Source: Parapedobacter pyrenivorans (GTDB taxonomy: Bacteria > Bacteroidota > Bacteroidia > Sphingobacteriales > Sphingobacteriaceae). Taken from it: 64,000 bases of DNA. How positions within the stretch are numbered: position 1 is the stretch's first letter; each line of letters opens with the position of its first letter. The stretch spans positions 546,718 through 610,717 of the forward strand of contig NZ_BMER01000001.1 of the NCBI RefSeq assembly GCF_014636865.1. The letters run 5' to 3'. The translations under genes and the position numbers were made by a program. This document shows, piece by piece, positions 29,982-37,982 of the stretch. Under the pieces are notes generated by a model, which saw only the letters and a list, made by a program, of their open reading frames with translations, did no database searches and had not been told where the DNA came from.

Positions 29982-30190
29982 TTTTTTAATTTTTGGTTTC
30001 TTTATAGTGTACTGGGTTCATTGCGTTCTACCATAACCGACCTATAAAAGCACCAAATTAAGGGGCGGCTTTAACCGGCCTTCCCTACTTGAAGCGCTAT
30101 AGATCGAGGATAGACGCAAAGTACAGGATACGCTCACGCAATACCCCGTAACCGCTCGGGAGTATAAAAACTCACGGGCTAAACAGAAGA

Positions 30191-30208
30191 AGCTAAAATA
30201 TTTTAGCT
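30191..30208. promoter_or_regulatory. Perfect 18-bp palindrome upstream of the first susC
   Basis: AGCTAAAATATTTTAGCT reads identically on both strands. It lies 210 bases upstream of the susC start (minus) and about 595 bases upstream of the DUF6266 gene (plus). It is a plausible dimeric regulator site; the regulator is unknown. Confidence 0.45.
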
Positions 30209-30572
30209 AATAAGGAATAAATAGCTTTTTGACATCGTTTGTGTGTGTTTTAGAAGGTGAATTTAATTAGTTGTTTTACACTTTGGTTCGCTTTGTAATA
30301 CACTAACTGATTATAGAGCTAAGATATGTAATAAAAGACTTACTTGCAAGCAAGTTTGTACTAGTTTACAGGTCAACCCTATTTCCGTGTCCGCTTGGTC
30401 CAATCTGGGGGCAGTAGGATATAGCGCTATACCACAACCTCTTAAAAAACCTTTACGTACGATGGGATGGATATAATGTTGATGTGAGGTGGATGTGTCT
30501 TAACTTTTCTTTAACATTTCATTCAAAAATAATTATACAAAACTTATATTATAGTTGTATATATTTTATATT

Positions 30573-30633
30573 TCATCGTCTTTTTATCGTCTTTTCATCG
30601 ACAATTCATCGTCTTTTTGTCGATAAAAAGACG
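30573..30633. repeat. Direct and inverted ATCGTCTTTTT repeats
   Basis: ATCGTCTTTTT at 30575-30585, ATCGTCTTTT at 30586-30595 and ATCGTCTTTTT again at 30608-30618. The last copy is followed by a complementary AAAAAGACG (30625-30633), which gives a 9-bp stem with a 6-base GTCGAT loop. It lies in the most AT-rich part of the window, upstream of the DUF6266 genes. Confidence 0.7.
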
Positions 30634-30748
30634 GTATATTGTATAATAAATAACTATTAGTCCTAATATTATTATAAAATTTGTATTATTTTATGATAAC
30701 TTTATTTGTGGAAAATTCCCGGATTCTGTATACTTGCTTATTATAGAC

Positions 30749-30779
30749 CCATCCCGGCCTTTGGCCGGGGTGCATTTTT
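30749..30779 (+). terminator. Terminator-like hairpin just before the DUF6266 genes
   Basis: CATCCCGGCC-TTT-GGCCGGGGTG (30750-30772, 10 bp with one G-U pair) followed by a T5 at 30775-30779. It lies 24 bases before the ATG at 30803. No plus-strand gene ends upstream, so it may attenuate the DUF6266 transcript or end a short RNA. Confidence 0.6.
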
Positions 30780-30802
30780 GTTGAACAATTAACCGTGATG
30801 AT

Positions 30803-31444
30803 ATGGCGATACTGAAAGACGGGATAAACGGACCCTTCAGCGGGAAGGTAGGCAGCGTGGTGGGCAGCAGCTGGCGCAAGATAAACTATATCAAAGGCTT
30901 CCGGCGGATCAAGGAGACCAAGCCGGAGCCCTCGCCGAAGCAGGCTGCCCAGCACCGCAGGTTCAAGCTGCTTAACGGATTCCTCCGTCCGGTGGCGGAG
31001 ATACTGGAAACGGGCTTCGGGCAGTTCACGGGCAGGTCGACCGCCGTCAACGCCGCGTTCAGCCACAATTACGGCCATGCCTTCCGGATGGACGGCGACG
31101 ATCTGACGCTCAACTACCGCGAACTGGCTTTCAGCCGGGGGACGCTGTACACCGCGGGTGCCGAAAGGGCGTGGCTGGAAAACGGCGGCATCAGGGTGAG
31201 GTGGGATCCAAGGACCTACGGCGTGGGCGGGGAAATGGATGACGTGGGCCATGCCATCGCCCACCATCCGGAGAGCGGCCTGTTCTTTGGCGGGAATGCG
31301 CAGCGGCATGCCGGGGAGGTGGCCTTCTCCTTCAACGGGCATGCTTCGGGCGGTGAATTCCATGTGTGGCTGTTCTTCGCGGACAGCAGGGGGAAGCGGG
31401 CTTCCAGAACCGTTTACATCCCGCTCACCGGGCCGGTATCCTGA
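30803..31444 (+). CDS. DUF6266-type protein, first of tandem pair
   Basis: A 213-residue protein of unknown function. The N-terminus AILKDGINGPFSGKVGSVVG followed by SSWRKINYIKG matches the DUF6266 family as I recall it. A helical middle part (PSPKQAAQHRRFKLLNGFL) and a beta-rich C-terminal half ending FHVWLFFADSRGKRASRTVY follow. No signal peptide or membrane segment is present. By eye the gene is well above 55% G+C and uses AGG arginine codons more than its neighbours, which suggests foreign origin or a distinct expression class. The next gene begins 13 bases downstream and appears to be a divergent copy. Confidence 0.65.
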   Translation: MAILKDGINGPFSGKVGSVVGSSWRKINYIKGFRRIKETKPEPSPKQAAQHRRFKLLNGFLRPVAEILETGFGQFTGRSTAVNAAFSHNYGHAFRMDGDDLTLNYRELAFSRGTLYTAGAERAWLENGGIRVRWDPRTYGVGGEMDDVGHAIAHHPESGLFFGGNAQRHAGEVAFSFNGHASGGEFHVWLFFADSRGKRASRTVYIPLTGPVS

Positions 31445-31457
31445 AAAAAACGGACTG

Positions 31458-32021
31458 ATGGATTTTTTCTACGACAAAAGCATCATAAAGACCAAAGAGC
31501 GGTCATACGGCAAGCTGGCCGTACAGCAGCGGATGCGGCTGGCCATGGCGTTCCTCAACCCGCTGAGACCCATCGTCACAGCGGGCTGGGCCGGCCACGG
31601 CAAAGGGAATAAAAGCAGGGCATTCGGGCAGGCGCTGAAAAAGCTGCTGCAGGACGCGGTTGAAGGGCAGTATCCCGACCAACGGATCGTGCCGGAGCGC
31701 GTGGCGGTCAGTACGGGCATGCTCCCGACGGTGGAAATCCACGATGTGGTGCACGGCCCGGGGGAACTCGAAATCCATTTCACCAGCGGGGAAAACCCAT
31801 TGGCACGGCCGGCCGACGGGGTGGTGCTGGTGGTGTACAGCCCCGAGGCCGGTATAGCCGGACGCAATACCGATGGCTGTACGCGTAACGATGGATACAT
31901 CAAGGTCGACCTGCCCCCGCAATTGCGGACAGCGCCGTTCCACGCCTACCTCTTCCTGCACAGTGCCAGCAAGAAACAATACAGTAAAAGCGTGTATATC
32001 GGGCAAATCGGGCCTGCATAG
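31458..32021 (+). CDS. Divergent DUF6266-like protein, second of tandem pair
   Basis: A 187-residue protein of unknown function. It lacks the GKVGSVVGSSW start of its neighbour but shares the layout: a basic helical start (KTKERSYGKLAVQQRMRLAM), an FLNPLRPIV segment that parallels FLRPVAEIL, and a similar final beta segment (APFHAYLFLHSASKKQYSKS). The ATG at 31458 is chosen because the open frame further upstream is antiparallel-phase shadow of the first gene. It has the same GC-rich composition. The two are probably co-transcribed and may act together. Confidence 0.55.
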   Translation: MDFFYDKSIIKTKERSYGKLAVQQRMRLAMAFLNPLRPIVTAGWAGHGKGNKSRAFGQALKKLLQDAVEGQYPDQRIVPERVAVSTGMLPTVEIHDVVHGPGELEIHFTSGENPLARPADGVVLVVYSPEAGIAGRNTDGCTRNDGYIKVDLPPQLRTAPFHAYLFLHSASKKQYSKSVYIGQIGPA

Positions 32022-32060
32022 TCAGATTGCCTATAATTATAACATCATTCGTTAATACCC

Positions 32061-32672
32061 ATGAAAATAATCGCCATCGGCCGCAATTATGCCGAGCATG
32101 CCAAAGAACTCGACAATCCGGTTCCGGAAAAGCCTGTAATCTTCCTCAAACCCGATACCGCGGTATTGAAAGATAACCGCGACTTCTACTATCCGGATTT
32201 TTCCAAAAACATCCACCATGAAGTGGAGGTGGTGATCCGTATCTGCAAAGAGGGAAAGCACATCGGCGCGAAATTTGCACATGCCTACTACGACGCGATC
32301 GGGCTGGGGATCGATTTCACAGCACGGGATATCCAACAGCTCCATAAAGAAAAATCCCTGCCGTGGGAGTTGGCTAAGGCGTTTGACGGATCGGCCCCCG
32401 TCAGTGCCCTGCTCTCCAAAGAAACGTTCGCCGATGTATATAACTTGGGATTCCGTCTTGACAAAAATGGAAAAACTGTGCAGACGGGCAATACCGCGGG
32501 TTTGATTTTTTCATTCGAGGATATTCTGGTATTCGTATCGCAGTACATCACCCTGCGCAAGGGCGACCTTATCTTTACGGGCACTCCCGCGGGCGTGGGT
32601 CCCGTGGCTATTGGTGATCACCTCGAGGGCTTCATCAATGACCAACGAATGTTTCATTTTTATGTGAAATGA
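32061..32672 (+). CDS. Fumarylacetoacetate hydrolase-family protein
   Basis: A 203-residue single-domain FAH-family enzyme of the FAHD1/YcgM type, whose relatives act as acylpyruvate hydrolase or oxaloacetate decarboxylase. The metal-site acids appear in NIHHEVEVVIRI (two Glu) and GLGIDFTARDIQ (Asp). The N-terminal GRNYAEHAKEL and the C-terminal FTGTPAGVGPV are conserved. The stop overlaps the next start as ATGA. The precise substrate cannot be assigned. Confidence 0.85.
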   Translation: MKIIAIGRNYAEHAKELDNPVPEKPVIFLKPDTAVLKDNRDFYYPDFSKNIHHEVEVVIRICKEGKHIGAKFAHAYYDAIGLGIDFTARDIQQLHKEKSLPWELAKAFDGSAPVSALLSKETFADVYNLGFRLDKNGKTVQTGNTAGLIFSFEDILVFVSQYITLRKGDLIFTGTPAGVGPVAIGDHLEGFINDQRMFHFYVK

Positions 32673-34372
32673 TAGTATACATGAAGTATATCCCTATTTT
32701 AACGATTGTCCTTTTCAGTACGCTTATCGCAGCGGCACAAACGAATGTCATCACCACGCGAGAATATCCCCAGGGCTATTTCAGGAACCCACTGGCCATT
32801 CCGTCGCAAGCTTCGGGAACGTTCGGCGAACTACGGTCCACCCATTTTCACGCCGGCGATGACTACCGTACCCAGCAACGCGTGGGCTTGCCCATCTTCG
32901 CAGTTGCCGATGGTTACGTATCCCGTGTACGTGTACAAATCGGCGGTGGCGGCAACTCGGTGTACATCTCCCACCCCAATGGCTATACCAGTGTATACCT
33001 GCACATGCACGAGTTTAATGCTCAGTTGACGGCCATCGTCAAAGCCAAACAATATGAACTGCAGCGGTTCGATGTGGATATCCTGCTCGATAATCGGACC
33101 GTATCCCTGAAAAAAGGCGACCGGATCGGGTTGTCAGGCAACTCGGGCAGCTCCCAGGGACCACACCTGCACTTTGAAATACGCGATACCGAAACGGAAG
33201 CGCCCCTGAATCCACAGCTGTTTGGTTTGGCATTTCCAGACAACATCCCGCCTACCATCCACGGAGTTACCATCTACGATCTGGCTGACGAACCGTTCAG
33301 CGAACATACCCCCAGAAGGCACTTATCCGTAAAAGATTACCAAACCGTTGCGGTAAATGGTCGTTTCGGCATCGGCATCAATACGGTAGACCGGCACAAC
33401 GGTACCACATTCAATAACGGCGTCTATTCAGTCGAGCTCCTATTGGATAACAAGCCGATCAGTACCGTGCTATTTGAAGCGCTCTCGTTTGAGACATCAC
33501 GGGCTATCCATTCCTACATCGACTATCCCTATTACATACTCAAAAAGACACGGGTCCAGAAAAGTTTCAAGGATCCCAACAACCCCATCAACATTTTCCA
33601 TGTCCTCGAAGGGGACGGAAGCATCATGTTGACCGATTCGCAGGAGCACACCCTCACTTATCGAGTGCGCGACGCACATGGTAACACCAGCAGCCACACG
33701 ATCAAGGTGAGGAATGATGCTTCTTATGTACCGGTCCGGCAACGTACCACCGGGACAGCAATGTTCCGGTATGATCGTGAAAATCGCTTTGCTGCCGAAA
33801 ATATTGAAATCACCATGCCGCCGGATGCCTTATATGACCACTTGCACTTCAACTACCACCAAGGCGCCCGGCCAACCGATGGCTATTCGATGGTGCAGCA
33901 TGTACACAATCGGTTTATCCCCCTGTTCGAAAGTTATGAACTCAAAATCAAACCGGACTCGACGCTGACGGACGCGCTGAAACCCAAAGCAATCATCGTG
34001 GACGACAAGCGGAATTCGCATGGCGGCAACTTTGACGATGGCTGGGTGCGTACCAAAACCCGTTCATTCGGCAGTTTCCATATTGCTGTAGACACGGTTG
34101 CCCCCACCATCCAGCCGCAAAACATCAGCGCTGGTAAAGACATGGGTGCGGTAAGCCGTATAAACATCAAGATTTTTGACGACCTATCGGGAATACAGTC
34201 ATTCAACGGGTACATCGATAACGATTGGGTGCTGATGGAATACGACTCCAAATCACGGTCGCTTTGGCATGAATTTGAAAGCGCCTTGTCAAAAGGCACG
34301 CACCGCTTCCGGCTCGAGGTCATCGACTGGAAGGACAATAAACAAGTTTACGACATCAATTTCATCAAATAA
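32669..34372 (+). CDS. Exported M23 (LytM-type) metallopeptidase family protein
   Basis: A 567-residue protein with an N-terminal signal peptide (KYIPILTIVLFSTLIAAAQT). The LytM zinc-site residues are in THFHAGDDYR (His61, Asp65), YLHMHEF and GPHLHFEIRD. The long C-terminal part (about 200-567) is beta-rich with bacterial Ig-like segments and no known catalytic motif. It is probably a peptidoglycan endopeptidase or cell-wall-division factor in the periplasm. The ATG at 32669 overlaps the previous stop (ATGA); the ATG at 32681 is an alternative that trims four residues. Confidence 0.85.
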   Translation: MIVYMKYIPILTIVLFSTLIAAAQTNVITTREYPQGYFRNPLAIPSQASGTFGELRSTHFHAGDDYRTQQRVGLPIFAVADGYVSRVRVQIGGGGNSVYISHPNGYTSVYLHMHEFNAQLTAIVKAKQYELQRFDVDILLDNRTVSLKKGDRIGLSGNSGSSQGPHLHFEIRDTETEAPLNPQLFGLAFPDNIPPTIHGVTIYDLADEPFSEHTPRRHLSVKDYQTVAVNGRFGIGINTVDRHNGTTFNNGVYSVELLLDNKPISTVLFEALSFETSRAIHSYIDYPYYILKKTRVQKSFKDPNNPINIFHVLEGDGSIMLTDSQEHTLTYRVRDAHGNTSSHTIKVRNDASYVPVRQRTTGTAMFRYDRENRFAAENIEITMPPDALYDHLHFNYHQGARPTDGYSMVQHVHNRFIPLFESYELKIKPDSTLTDALKPKAIIVDDKRNSHGGNFDDGWVRTKTRSFGSFHIAVDTVAPTIQPQNISAGKDMGAVSRINIKIFDDLSGIQSFNGYIDNDWVLMEYDSKSRSLWHEFESALSKGTHRFRLEVIDWKDNKQVYDINFIK

Positions 34373-34389
34373 AACCACGCAGACAACAC

Positions 34390-34851
34390 ATGGCAAAATT
34401 AAAAGCCGGGGATAAAGCACCGGCAATCACCGCGAAAAACCAACACGGTCAAACCGTTTCTTTGAACGATTTCATCGGCAAAAAAGTGATTCTCTACTTT
34501 TACCCCAAGGACAATACACCGGGCTGTACGACCGAGGCCTGCAATTTCCGAGACAACTACCAATCCCTGCAATCGGACGGCTTTGAGGTTATCGGCGTAA
34601 GCGTGAATACAGAGCGATCCCACCGTAATTTCGCCCAGAAATTCAACCTACCCTTTACACTATTGGTCGATACCGACCAGCAAATTGCCAATGACTACGG
34701 CGTATGGGGCGAAAAGATGCTGTTTGGCAGAAAATACATGGGTACACTACGCACAACGTTCGTCATCGACGAAAAGGGTACAATCACCCACATTATTGAC
34801 AAAGTCGACAACGAGCGCGCTTCGCAACAGGTAAGGGAACTGCTTGGCTGA
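34390..34851 (+). CDS. bcp: Thioredoxin-dependent thiol peroxidase (BCP/PrxQ type)
   Basis: Reduces hydrogen peroxide and organic peroxides. It has 153 residues. The peroxidatic Cys46 is in DNTPGCTTEACNFRD, with Cys51 five residues later as the resolving cysteine of the atypical two-Cys BCP class. The LRTTFVIDEKG segment is also typical. It lies 17 bases after the M23 gene and 6 bases before the next gene. Confidence 0.93.
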   Translation: MAKLKAGDKAPAITAKNQHGQTVSLNDFIGKKVILYFYPKDNTPGCTTEACNFRDNYQSLQSDGFEVIGVSVNTERSHRNFAQKFNLPFTLLVDTDQQIANDYGVWGEKMLFGRKYMGTLRTTFVIDEKGTITHIIDKVDNERASQQVRELLG

Positions 34852-34857
34852 TTGCCC

Positions 34858-36252
34858 ATGAGACGCGTCATCTTTGTCATTGCAGGTCTGGTACTCTTAG
34901 CCGTAACGGTGGGTTGGGGCTATTTGACTTATCGTCAATACTGCTCTTATCAAACGCTGATTCCACGGGCGACCACATCCGTTATCCGCATCCAAGTGGA
35001 TGCCCTCGCGAAAGACATCGCCTGGAACGCGCTGTGGAATGGGGATTATTACGGAGATTCAACGGGAGACCAACCTATTGCGTTTGATAGCAAAACAGGA
35101 AAGCAGTCGGGGATAGCTATCCCGGCCAATATATTCTTATATCAGCTCGATCATCAGCAATCAGTGGCCTTTCCGGATGTCTTTTTCGGCTCGCTCCAGT
35201 TGGCAGACTCGGCGGCCTTCGCGGGGTGGCTGGCCAGCGAATTGGGCATGCAGGTCCGGCAGGATACGCTGGGTACGGTGGCCCTATCCGAGCGGGCGGT
35301 AATCCTCCTTAAAGCGCGACAGGTCTTGTTCGCCATATCGCCGGCAAGACCGGCAAAAGACCTGCACCTCCTCACCGGACTGTTAGACACCTTGTTGCAG
35401 CCGGGCGCAAGCATTCCCGTTAGAGAGAGCCGTTTCTCGGAAATCCAACACCGTGGCGGCCACCTGTGTATGCTTGGCAAACACGACGCTACGGTTGATT
35501 TCAAAAAAGGAGAAATACTGTTTTATGTGCGCCAGGCAATGGACACTCCGCTAGCCATTGAAACGGGTACGCCTCATTTTACCGACTCCAATGCAGTAAG
35601 CTTGTGGTTCCAAGGGCCACTGACGAGCCTCCTGAGCGGCCGCAAATTCCACATCGGCACACATACCCTACACGGCGATAGCTTACTCCGCCATTACCGA
35701 GGCCATATCCTTCTGGAATGGCGGAGTACCATCATCCAGCAAGACACAGTGATCGAATACGACTACGACGAGAATTTCGATGCAGTAGAACGCCGCGAAA
35801 TCGTTGAAAAACGCGTACCTGAGGTCTATCTTTCCGTACGGGCCGATTCGGCTTTAAATCGTTACCTCCAAGAACAAGGAATATTGAACGCAACCGGCAA
35901 TGCCATCAACCGCGACGTGTTTCCGCTATTTCAAATCGGCGTAAATCCAAGGATCGGTGATTACATTCAGTTCCATACGGCAGACCACGCCGAAGTGCCA
36001 CCAGAACCAGGCCGCGGAGCGCATGAGCGATTTCAGCTCCATATCAACTTCAGCAAAATGGACGTACAGGACATTGCACCCTTAGCCGTTCCCATTGTCC
36101 GACCATTCGACCGCCTTGAAGCGTACGGACAATCCATCGAAGATAATGAGCAGCTCATCAACGGGAAACTCCTGATGAAAAATCAGCGGATAAACAGCTT
36201 GGTGCAGTTGCTGATGCCCCCACCCGGGGAAGAACAACCACCTGCCCTATGA
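34858..36252 (+). CDS. Membrane-anchored protein of unknown function
   Basis: I do not recognise this 464-residue protein. It has one N-terminal membrane segment (VIFVIAGLVLLAVTVGWGYL, about 4-23), and the rest is presumably periplasmic, with many short beta segments and few cysteines. The C-terminal repeat-like parts (LYGQS-type, then INGKLLMKNQRINSLVQLL) resemble the ends of large Bacteroidetes envelope proteins of unknown role. The ATG at 34858 is preferred over an in-frame TTG at 34852. It follows bcp by 6 bases and its end overlaps the converging gene by 6 bases. Confidence 0.7.
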   Translation: MRRVIFVIAGLVLLAVTVGWGYLTYRQYCSYQTLIPRATTSVIRIQVDALAKDIAWNALWNGDYYGDSTGDQPIAFDSKTGKQSGIAIPANIFLYQLDHQQSVAFPDVFFGSLQLADSAAFAGWLASELGMQVRQDTLGTVALSERAVILLKARQVLFAISPARPAKDLHLLTGLLDTLLQPGASIPVRESRFSEIQHRGGHLCMLGKHDATVDFKKGEILFYVRQAMDTPLAIETGTPHFTDSNAVSLWFQGPLTSLLSGRKFHIGTHTLHGDSLLRHYRGHILLEWRSTIIQQDTVIEYDYDENFDAVERREIVEKRVPEVYLSVRADSALNRYLQEQGILNATGNAINRDVFPLFQIGVNPRIGDYIQFHTADHAEVPPEPGRGAHERFQLHINFSKMDVQDIAPLAVPIVRPFDRLEAYGQSIEDNEQLINGKLLMKNQRINSLVQLLMPPPGEEQPPAL

Positions 36253-36654
36253 CGGGCCGTTGCCCAGCATGGACAGGATTTCCCCCCGCCGGGCTATATG
36301 GGTAAAAGAGACGACTTTATGCGTTTGCTCCAACGCATCGTAAATAAGCAGTACCTTCTCCCAAATACCTGTTTTCTCCGGACCGAGTTCGCTCAGATCG
36401 GCCAGCGTATCCAGAAAATCCGCCAATAGGCCCAATTCTTCCGGCTGAAAACCTACACTATCCAGGTGCTGCCGGAATAAGTTGGCCGGGGTTTCCAATA
36501 AGTCTGTAATGGTCGTACCAAAATATTCCCCCAACACTTCCTTTAGTACCGAAAGTGCTTCCCCTTTCTGCTCTTCCACGATCAGGCGCTTCACTTTGGC
36601 CAGTGTGTGGCTAAGCTGCTGCATCTGGGCCGTTAATGAATCTCTTTTCAACAT
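36247..36654 (-). CDS. Small helical protein of unknown function
   Basis: 135 residues, predicted to be entirely helical and acidic/hydrophilic, no signal peptide. MLKRDSLTAQMQQLSHTLAK at the N-terminus recalls DUF6483-like proteins, but this is only a resemblance. It lies 11 bases downstream of the phosphopantetheinyl transferase gene on the same strand, so the two probably share a transcript. Confidence 0.6.
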   Translation of the reverse strand: MLKRDSLTAQMQQLSHTLAKVKRLIVEEQKGEALSVLKEVLGEYFGTTITDLLETPANLFRQHLDSVGFQPEELGLLADFLDTLADLSELGPEKTGIWEKVLLIYDALEQTHKVVSFTHIARRGEILSMLGNGPS

Positions 36655-36665
36655 GTGCTTCGCAA

Positions 36666-37304
36666 CTATTCCTCCACGACATATCCAAGCAGATATTCCT
36701 GGAATTTTTCATAATAAACTTTAAACTGTTCTTTACGATGGGGCGCATCCAGATCCAGAAACAGCACACCTTGATCTTGGAAGTCAAAAGGCTTGATGGT
36801 CATATTATCTTTGAAAGACACCCCCTTATTCCCCTGCAATTTATAAACCGCTTCCTTGGCACACCAACAAGCGTAGAGCTTTTCGATGTGATCTTTGCCA
36901 ATGGACACCAACTCCTCGGCTTTCATGAATTTGTCGGCGATTCGCAAGATTTTGGGCTTTACCAGCTCCAGATCGATGCCTACTTCACCATTATCGCTCA
37001 TCATCACCGCCGCATAGTCGAATGAATGCGTCAGCGAAATCCGCTGCGGAAAATTTGCCAGGTACGGCTTGCCGTTCTCGTCCGAGGGGCAATCAATGAA
37101 GCCGGGTGTGTTTAACATGGTGCGGAGTAAGACGCGCGTGGCCAGCCAGTGCAACGTCCGTTTTCCCTTGTTCAGCCGGTTCAGGATGGTTTGCTCACGG
37201 CTATCGAGCTGCAGGCGGCCGATCAACTCGTCGGCCGTTTCTTCGATCCGCCAAATGGCAAATCGCACATTATTATCTAACTCACGCAGGTATGCTAACG
37301 CCAT
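36666..37304 (-). CDS. 4'-Phosphopantetheinyl transferase superfamily protein
   Basis: Transfers phosphopantetheine from CoA to acyl or peptidyl carrier proteins. It has 212 residues, the size of Sfp-type monomeric enzymes. The Mg/CoA motifs are VGIDLELVKPKI (Asp, Glu) near residue 108 and WCAKEAVYKLQG (Glu, Lys) near 146. Which carrier it serves is not clear; no carrier gene is nearby. Confidence 0.85.
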   Translation of the reverse strand: MALAYLRELDNNVRFAIWRIEETADELIGRLQLDSREQTILNRLNKGKRTLHWLATRVLLRTMLNTPGFIDCPSDENGKPYLANFPQRISLTHSFDYAAVMMSDNGEVGIDLELVKPKILRIADKFMKAEELVSIGKDHIEKLYACWCAKEAVYKLQGNKGVSFKDNMTIKPFDFQDQGVLFLDLDAPHRKEQFKVYYEKFQEYLLGYVVEE

Positions 37305-37371
37305 AAAACCAAACTTAGATAAAATTAGCGATTATTACCAAATAGCCCTTAAAAATATGATTCATTAGTGT

Positions 37372-37379
37372 ATTTTTGC
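37372..37379 (+). promoter_or_regulatory. Possible -7 box upstream of dcd
   Basis: TATTTTTG fits TAnnTTTG and lies 67 bases before the dcd ATG. No TTG is found 19-20 bases upstream, so confidence is low. Confidence 0.3.
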
Positions 37380-37445
37380 CCATCGTGTTTCGGCCGGAAC
37401 CGAGCTATACATGCGTCTCTTGCCACACGTCTTATCGTTAAAAAA

Positions 37446-37982
37446 ATGATCTTATCTGACAAGCGCATACTGGAAGAAATCGAACGCGGCTCCATCATTA
37501 TCGAACCATTCCGCCGGGAATGCCTCGGCACCAATTCGTACGATGTTCACCTCGGCAAGTACCTGGCTACCTATAAAGACCGGGTACTTGATGCGAAGAA
37601 ACACAATGAAATCGTCCATTTTGAAATTCCGAAAACGGGCTTCGTACTCGAACCGAACACGCTGTATCTAGGGGTGACGCTCGAATACACCGAAACACAC
37701 AACCATGTTCCCTTCCTGGAGGGCAAGTCCAGCACCGGTCGGCTGGGCATCGATATCCACGCCACCGCCGGTAAAGGCGACGTGGGATTCTGCAATACCT
37801 GGACGCTGGAAATCTCCGTGGCTCAACCCGTGCGCATCTATGCAGGGATGCCCATTGGCCAGTTGATCTATTTCAGTGTGGAGGGTGAAATCGAGATCCT
37901 GTACAACTCGAAGGGCAACGCTAAATACAACAACAAAACCACGCGCCCCGTTGAGAGCATGATGTGGAAGAATGAATTCTAA
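37446..37982 (+). CDS. dcd: dCTP deaminase
   Basis: Deaminates dCTP to dUTP for thymidylate synthesis. It has 178 residues, a dUTPase-like trimer fold. Conserved segments are [15 protein letters not shown] at the N-terminus, [31 protein letters not shown] and the catalytic TWTLEIS glutamate. The ATG at 37446 begins the family-like sequence; the in-frame start at 37368 would add 26 unrelated residues. Its stop overlaps the end of the converging prfB by 4 bases. Confidence 0.92.
   Translation: MILSDKRILEEIERGSIIIEPFRRECLGTNSYDVHLGKYLATYKDRVLDAKKHNEIVHFEIPKTGFVLEPNTLYLGVTLEYTETHNHVPFLEGKSSTGRLGIDIHATAGKGDVGFCNTWTLEISVAQPVRIYAGMPIGQLIYFSVEGEIEILYNSKGNAKYNNKTTRPVESMMWKNEF

Larger units (their letters stand above)
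29982..30802. other. 821-base AT-rich intergenic region between divergent susC and the DUF6266 pair
   Basis: No gene could be supported; a 225-codon minus frame at 30686-31363 is antisense to the DUF6266 gene. Near 30060 there is a GGCCGG/CCGCCC-type imperfect stem. An 18-bp palindrome, a repeat cluster and a terminator-like hairpin are listed separately. From 30500 to 30710 the sequence is strikingly AT-rich, while the genes that follow are GC-rich. Confidence 0.7.

Noticed and set aside
30686-31363. 225-codon minus-strand open frame
   Set aside because: It is antisense to the DUF6266 gene, whose plus frame has family-like sequence; the minus frame arises from high G+C content.
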